A stretch of DNA of 14,203 nt from an uncultured Sutterella sp. (GTDB taxonomy: Bacteria; Pseudomonadota; Gammaproteobacteria; Burkholderiales; Burkholderiaceae_F). The translations under genes and the position numbers were made by a program. The stretch is taken from contig URFF01000046.1 in NCBI GenBank assembly GCA_900546995.1, positions 1 to 14,203 on the forward strand, given 5' to 3'. The notes under the pieces are model-generated. The model was not told the origin of the DNA, searched no databases, and worked only from the letters and a program-made list of their open reading frames with translations. Below, in pieces: positions 7,170 to 13,946 of this stretch. Position 1 is the stretch's first letter. Each line of letters opens with the position of its first letter.

Positions 7170-7198
7170 ATTATCCGACAATTCCACAATAATTTCAA
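7170..7198 (-). promoter_or_regulatory. Sigma-70 type promoter of rpmE2
   Basis: On the minus strand TTGAAA (7198-7193) is separated by exactly 17 bp from GATAAT (7175-7170). Both hexamers are 5 of 6 matches to the consensus. I saw no convincing Zur-type palindrome around it, so zinc control, common for type B L31 genes, is not supported. Confidence 0.65.
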
Positions 7199-7292
7199 GT
7201 CGCTAACGCATTTTTCCGTCTAATCGACGTCATTGGCAAAAGGCGGATTGGTCGACAAATAGTGCCTTGATTTTTTTAGGTATTTTGTCTGA

Positions 7293-7320
7293 TTTGTCGC
7301 CAAAAATCGTCATTTACAAT
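7293..7320 (+). promoter_or_regulatory. Candidate promoter of the aminotransferase gene
   Basis: TACAAT at 7315-7320 is a 5 of 6 match to the -10 consensus, 39 bp before ATG 7360. The best -35 candidate, TTTGTC (7293-7298) at 16 bp, is poor. The 160-base divergent gap shared with rpmE2 holds nothing else recognised. Confidence 0.35.
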
Positions 7321-7359
7321 AAAGGCAATGTTTAAAGCTCTCTTGAAAGGGGATTTCGG

Positions 7360-8517
7360 ATGAATCTCAATCGTCGTGGTCTATTCAAGGCTTCCGGGGC
7401 CGTGTTGGGAGCCGTTGCTTTCAGTGATCTCATCTCATCAACGGCTTACGCTCGTGAGGTTTTTGTGCCCAGTGAAAAAACACCGTTACTCTTGAACTTT
7501 AACGAAAATGCCATTGGGATGACGCCGGCTGCCAAAGAGGCGGTTCAAAAGTGCTTAAGTTCGGCTTTTCGTTACCCGGACGCGCTCCGTAGTTCGTTAA
7601 CGGACGCATTGGCAACGAAGTGGTCTGTGACGCAGGACCATGTTTTGATTGGGAATGGTTCTTCGGAAGTCATCCAAGGAGCGGTGCAAGCGATTGCGCA
7701 ATTGGCTAGCCGCAGCAAAAAGCCCGTGCAATTAGTCGTTCCAGATCCGACTTTCAACTATGCGGAAATCTATGCGAGTGCTCAAGGTATTCCGGTTGTG
7801 AAAGTTGCCTTGAAAGCGCCCGGTTACGGATTTGATCTTCAAGAGATGCGTCAAAAAGTTCGTGATTTTCCTGGCGTTTCGATTGTCTATCTCTGTAACC
7901 CCAACAATCCAACGGCCACCATTACGCCGGCGGTTTTATTGGAAGATTGGTACAAAAACTCCTCCAAAGACACGTATTTCATTGTCGATGAGGCCTATGC
8001 GGAATTTGTGACGGATCCGGCCTTTAAGAGCGCTATCTCCATGGTCAAAGGCGGCAATAAACGCATTGTGGTCACTCGAACGTTTTCGAAACTTTACGCA
8101 TTAGCCGGATTGCGTGTGGGCTATGGGCTTGCGCATCCGGATTTGGCTTCGCAAATTAACGGTTTTATGGCCATTGACAATACCAATGCGGCAGGAGCCG
8201 CTGCCGCTTTGGCTTCTTTAAATGATTCCGTTTTTGTTGAAAAAAGTCTTCAAAGCACGAATCTTTCTCGAAAGATTGTGACCGATGCCTTAACGGAGTT
8301 GGGGTTGCGCTTTTTGCCCTCGCAAGCCAATTTCATCTTCCATGAAATCAAAGGCGATCATCAAACCTATAAAGATCGGATGGCTGCGGCGCATGTTTTT
8401 GTCGGACGGGCTTTCTCTCCGATTGAAAACTTTAATCGCTTAACGCTCGGCACGCCCGATGAAATGCGTGCGTTTGTGACGGTCTTAAAGTCTTTCCGTC
8501 AAAAAGGTTGGATTTAG
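7360..8517 (+). CDS. Tat-exported PLP-dependent aminotransferase, HisC-like (class I/II)
   Basis: A 385-residue protein. The N-terminus NRRGLFKASG (4-13), a hydrophobic stretch and STAYA before R32 form a twin-arginine signal, so the enzyme is probably exported folded with its cofactor. The rest is a fold-type I aminotransferase most like histidinol-phosphate aminotransferase: NFNENAIGMTP (46-56), GNGSSEVI (98-105), CNPNNPT (179-185, N183), D210-E-A-Y, the Schiff-base lysine in TFSKLYALAGLRVGYG (K244, R252), SQANFIF (321-327) and R360 for the substrate carboxylate. All core PLP residues are present. No his genes are nearby, so histidine synthesis is doubtful; the substrate is unknown. AAAGGGGA (7346-7353) is a strong ribosome binding site 6 nt from the start. 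It is a single-gene unit, divergent from rpmE2 and convergent with rho. Confidence 0.9.
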   Translation: MNLNRRGLFKASGAVLGAVAFSDLISSTAYAREVFVPSEKTPLLLNFNENAIGMTPAAKEAVQKCLSSAFRYPDALRSSLTDALATKWSVTQDHVLIGNGSSEVIQGAVQAIAQLASRSKKPVQLVVPDPTFNYAEIYASAQGIPVVKVALKAPGYGFDLQEMRQKVRDFPGVSIVYLCNPNNPTATITPAVLLEDWYKNSSKDTYFIVDEAYAEFVTDPAFKSAISMVKGGNKRIVVTRTFSKLYALAGLRVGYGLAHPDLASQINGFMAIDNTNAAGAAAALASLNDSVFVEKSLQSTNLSRKIVTDALTELGLRFLPSQANFIFHEIKGDHQTYKDRMAAAHVFVGRAFSPIENFNRLTLGTPDEMRAFVTVLKSFRQKGWI

Positions 8518-8532
8518 TTTTTTTCGAAAAGA

Positions 8533-8567
8533 AAAGAGGCGGCTTTCGGTTGAAAGGTCGCCTCTTT
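8533..8567. terminator. Bidirectional terminator between the aminotransferase gene and rho
   Basis: AAAGAGGCG (8533-8541) pairs with CGCCTCTTT (8559-8567), and CTTTC (8543-8547) with GAAAG (8552-8556) around a GGTT loop. On the minus strand the stem leads into TTTCTTTTC, a U-rich tail for rho. On the plus strand CTCTTTGTCGTTT is less uridine-rich. Confidence 0.8.
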
Positions 8568-8585
8568 GTCGTTTGGAACTTGAAA

Positions 8586-9848
8586 TTAACCGCCGCGACG
8601 CATCAAGTCAAAGAAGTCCTGATTGGTCTTCGTTGTCTTGAGTCGCTCAAGCAGGAATTCCATGGCTTCAACTTCATCCATATCGGATAAGAGCTTGCGC
8701 AAAATCCAAACCTTCTGAAGTACATCGGGTTTAAGGAGCAATTCTTCACGACGAGTGCCCGAGCGCAAGACGTTAATGGCCGGGTAAATGCGTTTTTCAG
8801 CCAGGCGACGCTCCAGGTGCACTTCCATGTTGCCGGTGCCCTTGAATTCTTCATAAATCACATCATCCATGCGGCTACCGGTATCGACTAGCGCCGTGGC
8901 GATGATCGTCAGCGAACCGCCTTCTTCCAGGTTGCGGGCGGCACCGAAAACACGCTTCGGACGATGAAGAGCGTTGGCGTCCACGCCGCCCGAGAGCACG
9001 CGACCCGAGGTCGGCATGACGTTATTGTAGGCACGAGCCAAACGCGTGATGGAGTCAAGCAAAATCACCACGTCTTTCTTGCTCTCGGCTAAGCGCTTGG
9101 CCTTTTCAATCACCATTTCGGTTACTTGCACGTGGCGAGAGGCCGGTTCATCGAAGGTGGAAGCCACCACTTCGCCTTTGACCGTGCGTTGCATTTCGGT
9201 CACTTCTTCAGGACGCTCGTCAATGAGGAGCACAAAAAGCACACAATCGGGGTGATTGGCGGTAATGGCGTGAGCAATGTGCTGCATCAAAACGGTCTTA
9301 CCACTCTTAGGCGAGGCGACAATTAACGCACGCTGTCCCTTGCCGATCGGTGCGATCATGTCGATCACGCGGCCGGTGAGATTTTCATCACCGCGAATGT
9401 CGCGTTCAAGCACTAAGTGTTCGTTCGGGAATAGGGGAGTGAGGTTTTCAAAAAGAATGCGGTGCTTGAGGTTTTCTGGCGGTTGGCCGTTGACTTTTTC
9501 GACCTTGACCAAAGCGAAGTAACGTTCACCTTCTTTCGGCGTGCGAACTTCGCCTTCAATGGAGTCGCCCGTGTGCAGGTTAAAGCGGCGGATTTGAGAC
9601 GGCGAAATATAAATGTCGTCGGTGCTGGCAAGGTAACTCGTTTCAGGGCTACGCAAGAAGCCGAAGCCGTCTGGTAATACTTCAAGGGTTCCGTCGCCGA
9701 AAATTTGTTCGCCTTCCTTGGCGCGTTTTTTCAAAATGGCAAACATCAGCTCTTGTTTGCGCATTCGGTTGGCATTTTCGATGCCAAGATCCAATGCCCA
9801 GTCAAGGAGCTTGGAGACATGCAACGATTTGAGTTCAGAAAGATGCAT
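8586..9848 (-). CDS. rho: Transcription termination factor Rho
   Basis: A 420-residue hexameric RNA helicase that ends transcription at rut sites, the standard size (E. coli 419). The N-terminal helical part has NRMRKQELMFAILK (27-40). The cold-shock-like RNA-binding domain has DGFGFLR (60-66) and DDIYISPSQIRRFNL (77-91). Walker A is SPKSGKT (179-185), the catalytic glutamate E211 is in LIDERPEEV, and Walker B VILLDS ends at D265-S266. The Q loop is VMPTSGRVLSGGVD (277-290), the R loop KGTGN (336-340), and the arginine finger lies in SGTRRE (R366). All functional motifs are intact. ATG 9848 (MHLSELK) is chosen by homology; an in-frame GTG at 9908 would add 20 unrelated residues. No strong Shine-Dalgarno is visible. 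It lies downstream of trxA, a common arrangement, and ends at a bidirectional terminator. Confidence 0.98.
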   Translation of the reverse strand: MHLSELKSLHVSKLLDWALDLGIENANRMRKQELMFAILKKRAKEGEQIFGDGTLEVLPDGFGFLRSPETSYLASTDDIYISPSQIRRFNLHTGDSIEGEVRTPKEGERYFALVKVEKVNGQPPENLKHRILFENLTPLFPNEHLVLERDIRGDENLTGRVIDMIAPIGKGQRALIVASPKSGKTVLMQHIAHAITANHPDCVLFVLLIDERPEEVTEMQRTVKGEVVASTFDEPASRHVQVTEMVIEKAKRLAESKKDVVILLDSITRLARAYNNVMPTSGRVLSGGVDANALHRPKRVFGAARNLEEGGSLTIIATALVDTGSRMDDVIYEEFKGTGNMEVHLERRLAEKRIYPAINVLRSGTRREELLLKPDVLQKVWILRKLLSDMDEVEAMEFLLERLKTTKTNQDFFDLMRRGG

Positions 9849-9957
9849 TTGAATCGATTTAAACGAAGTGTAGTGATTTGAAAAGGCCGAGCCCTGTCCT
9901 GAAGACACGGACTGCAGATCTGATCGTAAAACTAGGATTATTTTATTTGGGTTTGGG

Positions 9958-9989
9958 TTTCGGGCGCTCTGTTTATTGAGCGCCCGAAA
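9958..9989. repeat. Strong hairpin between trxA and rho without a U tract
   Basis: TTTCGGGCGCTC (9958-9969) and GAGCGCCCGAAA (9978-9989) form a perfect 12-bp stem with an 8-nt loop, starting 17 nt past the trxA stop. On the minus strand it is followed by AAACCCAAACCC, not by uridines, so it is a poor intrinsic terminator. It may stabilise the trxA 3' end or act in the rho leader. The remaining 110 bases before rho hold no clear promoter. Confidence 0.6.
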
Positions 9990-10006
9990 TCAACTCGGGG
10001 GCTATT

Positions 10007-10324
10007 TTAAATGAATTGATTCAAAAATGCCTGCAATTGGCTCGAGCCCATGGCTCCGGTTTGTTGAGCAACGACTTCACCGTCTTTGTAAACGACTAAG
10101 GTCGGGATGGAACGAATGCCCAAGCGAGCGGCGTATTCGTTGGCTTCATCCACATTGTATTTGGCGATGCGCAATTTGCCGTCATAGGCTTGAGCCGCGG
10201 CTTCCAAATGCGGAGCAAAAGCGCGGCAGGGGCCGCACCACGGCGCCCAGAAGTCAACGACAACGACGCCTTGGGCAACTTCGGTTTCGTAGTTGCTGTC
10301 ATTGAGATGAACAATTTCGCTCAT
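10007..10324 (-). CDS. trxA: Thioredoxin
   Basis: A 105-residue cytoplasmic protein that reduces protein disulfides with electrons from thioredoxin reductase. The active site is WCGPC (C30 and C33) after VVVDFWAPW, with buried D24 and the cis-proline in RSIPTL (P74). The C-terminal part has YKDGEVVAQQTGA. Length and motifs match Trx1 of proteobacteria; the residue after the active site is R34 instead of the usual Lys, a common variant. ATG 10324 has AAAGGA (10336-10331) at 6 nt. A longer in-frame start at 10405 adds 27 residues without homology. It lies upstream of rho in the same direction and is divergent from the phosphate transporter. Confidence 0.96.
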   Translation of the reverse strand: MSEIVHLNDSNYETEVAQGVVVVDFWAPWCGPCRAFAPHLEAAAQAYDGKLRIAKYNVDEANEYAARLGIRSIPTLVVYKDGEVVAQQTGAMGSSQLQAFLNQFI

Positions 10325-10437
10325 GGTTTTTCCTTTGAGTAGGTGGTCTAAAAAGACTGGCTTTCTCGGACCGTTCGATAAAAGGGTCTGTGCAAACTCT
10401 AACACGCTTTAAGCGGTGTCGCTTCACATTTGCCGGT

Positions 10438-10471
10438 AATTCGTATATGGGGACGAATTTGTCATTTTCAA
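10438..10471 (-). promoter_or_regulatory. Candidate trxA promoter with an overlapping palindrome
   Basis: On the minus strand TTGAAA (10471-10466) is 18 bp before TATACG (10447-10442). The palindrome AATTCGT (10438-10444), 8-bp spacer, ACGAATT (10453-10459) overlaps the -10 and spacer, where a repressor or activator dimer could bind. This would give a leader of about 110 nt. A second imperfect palindrome, ACACGCTTTAAGCGGTGT (10402-10419), lies in the leader. Confidence 0.35.
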
Positions 10472-10478
10472 CATGCAA

Positions 10479-10518
10479 TTGTCATTAAGGTGACATGCTT
10501 TCTGAATAATTCCGTCAT
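10479..10518 (+). promoter_or_regulatory. Pho-box-like array upstream of the phosphate transporter
   Basis: TTGTCAT (10479-10485), spacer TAAG, GTGACAT (10490-10496) fits the PhoB box form of two CTGTCAT-like heptamers 11 bp apart. In the same 11-bp phase are TCTGAAT (10501, poor) and CCGTCAT (10512, good). AATAAT (10505-10510) is a 5 of 6 match to the -10, 8 bp after the first pair, close to the spacing of PhoB-activated promoters. A further TTGTCAT at 10459 is out of phase. Confidence 0.42.
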
Positions 10519-10534
10519 ATTGCGATAGCACACT

Positions 10535-10563
10535 GAGGGATAGGGAAAATTCTCTCTTTTTTT
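10535..10563 (+). promoter_or_regulatory. Weak hairpin and U7 tract just before the transporter start
   Basis: GAGGGA (10535-10540) can pair with TCTCTC (10551-10556), with one G-U wobble and a 10-nt loop, followed by seven T (10557-10563). The stem is weak. It could act as an attenuator or simply as a uridine-rich start region; no Shine-Dalgarno lies between it and ATG 10575. Confidence 0.28.
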
Positions 10564-10574
10564 GTTGCGATATC

Positions 10575-12800
10575 ATGGAATACTACTTTCTCTTCTTGTT
10601 GCTGTTTTTGGCGTTGGTTGCCGTCTTCGATATTTTCGTGGGCGTTAGTAACGATGCCGTGAACTTCTTAAATTCCGCGTTAGGCTGCCGTATCGCCTCG
10701 TTTAAGACGGTGATGATTGTGGCAAGTCTCGGGGTGATGTTGGGGGCCACCTTTTCGTCAGGCATGATGGAAATCGCCCGTTCCGGTGTTTTTAACCCGC
10801 AAATGTTCACTTTCTCCGAAATCATGGTGATCTTTTTTGCGGTGATGGTGACCGATATCATTTTGTTGGATGCCTTCAATTCATTGGGATTACCGACTTC
10901 GACCACAGTGTCAATCGTTTTTGAATTGTTGGGTAGCGCGTTAGCAGCCGCTGCTTATACTTTGATGCTTGATGGGGCCTCGCTTGCTGATGTGGCTCAA
11001 TACATCAATAGCTCGCGTTCGTTGACGATTGTCTCGGGTATTTTGATTTCGGTTGTCGTCGCTTTCGTGTCCGGCACCGTGGTGCAATACATTGCTCGCT
11101 TGATCTTTACCTTTAATTTCGAAAAGGTTTACCGCCGAGTGGGTGGCGTATACGCGGGCTTTTGCTTAACGGCCATTTTCTACTTTCTCGTGATGAAGGG
11201 TGCTAAGGGTGCAAGCTTCATGCAGCCCGAATGGATTCAGTATATGGATGCCAATACCTGGCCTATTGTGACAGGGCTTTTCGTCATCCTGTCGATTGTT
11301 TTCCAAATTCTGATCGTGGCCATGAGCGTCAATATTTTTAAAGTTGTCATCCTGGCCGGTACTTTTTCACTCGCTTTTGCTTTTGCCGGTAATGACTTGG
11401 TGAATTTCGTCGGTGTGCCGCTTGCCGCATGGGATTCCTATAAGGAATGGTCTGCCGCAGCCATCGCGCCGGAACTCTTTACCATGGAGGGACTGTTAAA
11501 GCCCACGGTGGCAGCCACTGGCTTTTTGCTTTTTGCTGGTTTGGTGATGGTGCTCACGCTCTGGTTCTCTAAGAAAGCCCAGATTGTGATTCAAACGTCA
11601 ATCAACCTGTCTTCGAGCAATTCTGGCGAACAAGAGCAATTCGGTAGCTCTATGCCCGGACGCATGATTGTTCGCGCCAGCATGGGTTTGGGGCGGGTGA
11701 TTCATCAAATCATTCCGATGTCGGTTCAAAAGGGGATTGATCAACGCTTTGAACCGAGAAAGATGCATCAAGGTGAAACGCCGCTTCCGTTTGACTATGT
11801 GCGCGCGTCCATTAACCTGGTGGTGAGCGCCATTTTGATTGCCTCCGCGACCAGTTTGAAGCTTCCTCTATCGACCACCTACGTCACCTTCATGGTTGCG
11901 ATGGGTTCAAGTTTCGCTGATGGTGCCTGGGACCGAGAAACAGCCGTTTATCGTATCTCCGGGGTTCTCACCGTGATCTCCGGTTGGTTCATTACGGCAT
12001 TTTGCGCTTCAACGCTTGCCGCTATTGTTTGCTCGATCACGCTTTGGGGCGGTCCGATTGCTGCGGTCATCCTTGCCGTGGTCTCTTCGGGCATGTTAAT
12101 TCGCTCCAATCTTAAGACGAAGTTTGATCAACCCGATCTGCGGGCCGATTTGGATACACGTTATGACGCCGCTAAGGTGAAGTCGCTCGTTGACAATAAG
12201 GTTGAAGAGCGCTTTGACAAAACAGTCGATGTCTTTAACCGCTTGGTTAATGAATTTTTGGCCGATAGCGAATCCACCTTGCGTCATGTCAAAACAGATA
12301 GCTCTGAGCTTTTCGATCAGATGAGTGCCGATCGCAGTCTTTACTATCGGATGGCCAATTCGAGTTTCAAGCCGACACCCAAAGACTATGATGCGCGGTA
12401 TTGCTACTATCGGATTTTCACCAACATCCGTGAAGCAGGGCGTTCTTTGCAGGCGCTCACTAAACTCGCCACCGAACACGTTGCCAACCGTCACCGTATT
12501 TTTGAAGGTCAGTTGCGTGATGAGTTAATCGGTTTGAGTAATTACTTGACGCAGTTGTCCGCAACCGACAGTGGCAAGTTGGATGTGGAAAAACTGCTTG
12601 ATCACTCTCAACAAGCCATTGATCGAATTGATGCCATGCAGGCCGCACTGTTGCGCCGCCTGCCCGATTCGGGGCTTTCGGTGAGAGGCAGTGAGTTGTA
12701 CTTGAACTTCCTCGTGGTCGCTCGTGAATGTGTTAATCGTTTTGCCATTGCGGCCGTTTTAAAGAAACGCTTGGAAAAGATCACAAGCGAAACTCACTAA
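10575..12800 (+). CDS. PiT-family phosphate transporter with PhoU-like C-terminal domain
   Basis: A 741-residue membrane protein; ordinary bacterial PiT proteins have about 400-500 residues. PiT (PHO4) carriers import phosphate, often as a metal complex, with H+ or Na+. The inverted family signatures are GVSNDAVNFLNSALG (23-37) and AFAGNDLVNFVG (269-280), each followed by an STT motif: LPTSTTVS (106-113) and LPLSTTYV (430-437). The membrane part ends near residue 515. The remainder, about 225 residues, is charged and helical without membrane segments and looks PhoU/DUF47-like, a possible cytoplasmic sensor or regulator fused to the carrier. Transporters of this long type are known in Bacteroidetes and other groups. 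No Shine-Dalgarno precedes ATG 10575. A Pho-box-like array lies upstream. It is a single-gene unit ending at a terminator. Confidence 0.88.
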   Translation: MEYYFLFLLLFLALVAVFDIFVGVSNDAVNFLNSALGCRIASFKTVMIVASLGVMLGATFSSGMMEIARSGVFNPQMFTFSEIMVIFFAVMVTDIILLDAFNSLGLPTSTTVSIVFELLGSALAAAAYTLMLDGASLADVAQYINSSRSLTIVSGILISVVVAFVSGTVVQYIARLIFTFNFEKVYRRVGGVYAGFCLTAIFYFLVMKGAKGASFMQPEWIQYMDANTWPIVTGLFVILSIVFQILIVAMSVNIFKVVILAGTFSLAFAFAGNDLVNFVGVPLAAWDSYKEWSAAAIAPELFTMEGLLKPTVAATGFLLFAGLVMVLTLWFSKKAQIVIQTSINLSSSNSGEQEQFGSSMPGRMIVRASMGLGRVIHQIIPMSVQKGIDQRFEPRKMHQGETPLPFDYVRASINLVVSAILIASATSLKLPLSTTYVTFMVAMGSSFADGAWDRETAVYRISGVLTVISGWFITAFCASTLAAIVCSITLWGGPIAAVILAVVSSGMLIRSNLKTKFDQPDLRADLDTRYDAAKVKSLVDNKVEERFDKTVDVFNRLVNEFLADSESTLRHVKTDSSELFDQMSADRSLYYRMANSSFKPTPKDYDARYCYYRIFTNIREAGRSLQALTKLATEHVANRHRIFEGQLRDELIGLSNYLTQLSATDSGKLDVEKLLDHSQQAIDRIDAMQAALLRRLPDSGLSVRGSELYLNFLVVARECVNRFAIAAVLKKRLEKITSETH

Positions 12801-12818
12801 GCTAAAAACGCTTATAGC

Positions 12819-12864
12819 AAAAGGCGCCTCAATGTTAAAAATGGGGCGCCTTTGCTGTTTTTTT
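12819..12864. terminator. Terminator of the phosphate transporter, probably bidirectional
   Basis: AAAGGCGCC (12820-12828) pairs with GGCGCCTTT (12845-12853) around a 16-nt loop. AGC (12816-12818) and GCT (12854-12856) can extend the stem past one unpaired A. Seven T (12858-12864) follow on the plus strand. On the minus strand TTTT follows the stem, so it may also serve the convergent kinase gene. Confidence 0.88.
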
Positions 12865-12873
12865 GTAAATGAA

Positions 12874-13749
12874 CTAAATCAGTTCGTAACTGCAGCTTTG
12901 CATCGGCATGTTAAGGTTCGGCAGCACTCTCTCGAGCAAAATACCGTCGCGGCTATCGTACTGATAACCGAAAGTGGCCCGGATGGCTTGAAGCGTAAAT
13001 TGGCTTGCTCGGTCAAGTGCAATCGGAAGGCTATCGCCTTGCATCAAGGAGCCGGTGACGACACTCGTGTAGGCGTCGCCTGTACCCGGATAGTGCGCGG
13101 GCAAGTACGAACAGGTGACTTTCCAGTACTGGTTATTAAAGCGACTATAGGCATAAACCGACGTCTTTTTGTGATCACCAATGACAGGCACGCCGGTGAC
13201 AATCACAATTTCCGGACCCCGTTCGGAGAGCTCTTTGAGATATTGCTTTTATTGGTCGTCTGTGCATTCAGCTTGGTAAGGTTTACCCAGCAAATAGAAA
13301 AGTTCTGTGAGATTGGGTGTGACGACATCGGCTTTAGCCGCAAGCGAGCGCATTTCACGAACCATTTCATCGTTCATTTTTGTGTAGAGCTTACCGTTGT
13401 CGCCCAATACCGGATCGACGACAACCAAGGTATCGTCTTGCCTGAAATCATCAATAAAGTCTTTAACGATGTGCACTTGACGGGGTGAGCCCAGATACCC
13501 CGAATAGATCGTGTCAAATTGCGCATGAAGTGTTTTCCACGCGGCAATGATGCGCTCCATTTCGTCGGTGAGATCCAAAAACGAAAAAGTCGGGTACTGT
13601 GTGTGATTGGATAAAACGGCGGTGGGCAGTGGGCACACCTCAAATCCCATGGTCGAGAGAATGGGAATGACCACCATGAGGGAAACCCGACCAACGCCCG
13701 AGAGGTCGTGAATGGCGGCAATCTTTTTGACTTTGACGGTTCCGAGCAT
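12874..13749 (-). pseudogene. pdxY: Pyridoxamine/pyridoxal kinase gene with an in-frame TAA
   Basis: Translation from ATG 13749 (MLGTVKVKKIAAIHDLSGVG) to TAG 12874 gives 291 positions, the size of PdxY-type kinases, with one stop (TAA, 13251-13249) at codon 167. The frame continues unchanged past it, as KQYLKELSERGPEIVIVTGVPV. Before the stop are the ribokinase-fold marks HDLSGVGRVSL (14-24), CPLPTAVLSNHT (39-50), VVDPVLGDNG and TPNLTEL; after it is the catalytic PGTGDAY (D225). These enzymes phosphorylate vitamin B6 vitamers to PLP or PMP. One T to A change in a leucine TTA, or C to A or G to A at other codons, would explain the stop. It could be a true recent nonsense mutation, a sequencing error or a readthrough site. 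The sequence resembles the Firmicutes pyridoxamine kinase type. The start site has only a weak AAGAAA. Confidence 0.85.
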
Positions 13750-13781
13750 AATTGATTTCTTGAAAAAACTAACGTCATCAC

Positions 13782-13787
13782 AGTATA
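13782..13787 (-). promoter_or_regulatory. Candidate -10 element of the kinase gene
   Basis: TATACT on the minus strand is a 5 of 6 match to the -10 consensus, 32 bp before ATG 13749. No good -35 stands at 16-18 bp. Confidence 0.3.
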
Positions 13788-13822
13788 ACGCCTGTGCAAC
13801 CAAAGAAATGTTTGATCAAATT

Positions 13823-13831
13823 TGCTAAACT
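13823..13831 (+). promoter_or_regulatory. Extended -10 promoter element of ffs
   Basis: TGCTAAACT has the TGn extension followed by TAAACT, placed 7-8 bp before the likely 5' end of the RNA. No -35 is evident, which an extended -10 can compensate. Confidence 0.45.
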
Positions 13832-13837
13832 GCGCCC

Positions 13838-13937
13838 TCGGCGGGTCCCCTCGCATGCATTCGTCGTGAACCTGGTCAGGACGGGAACGTAGCAGCCACA
13901 GCGAAGTGAATGTAGTGCCGAGGATAAGGCTCGCCAT
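13838..13937 (+). ncRNA. ffs: Signal recognition particle RNA, 4.5S type
   Basis: This RNA joins Ffh to form the signal recognition particle that targets nascent membrane proteins. The diagnostic apical domain is present: CCTGGTCAGG (13871-13880), ACGGGAACGTAGCAGCC (13881-13897) with the GGAA-class tetraloop region and the AGCAGCC Ffh-binding internal loop. The terminal helix pairs GGCGGGTC (13840-13847) with GGCTCGCC (13928-13935), including two G-U pairs, and GCATTC (13854 onward) with GAATGT. The size of about 100 nt matches the small proteobacterial type. A T-rich tail (13937-13946) follows the stem. Ends are estimated to within a few bases. Confidence 0.95.
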
Positions 13938-13946
13938 TTCTTTTTT
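13928..13946 (+). terminator. U-tract terminator at the 3' end of ffs
   Basis: The 3' arm of the terminal SRP RNA helix (13928-13935) is followed by ATTTCTTTTTT (13936-13946). The RNA's own closing helix could serve as the terminator stem, though its arms are far apart. Confidence 0.5.

Noticed and set aside
9849..9908. GTG 9908 as the start of rho
   Set aside because: It adds 20 residues without resemblance to Rho; MHLSELK at 9848 is the family start.
10459..10465. TTGTCAT as another Pho-box unit
   Set aside because: It is 20 bp from the next unit, out of the 11-bp phase.
13249..13251. Recoded stop such as selenocysteine in the kinase
   Set aside because: The codon is TAA, not TGA, and no recoding hairpin follows; nonsense mutation or error is simpler.
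12832..13488. Plus-strand frame of 218 codons
   Set aside because: It is antisense to the kinase and begins inside the transporter terminator, with no recognisable protein features.
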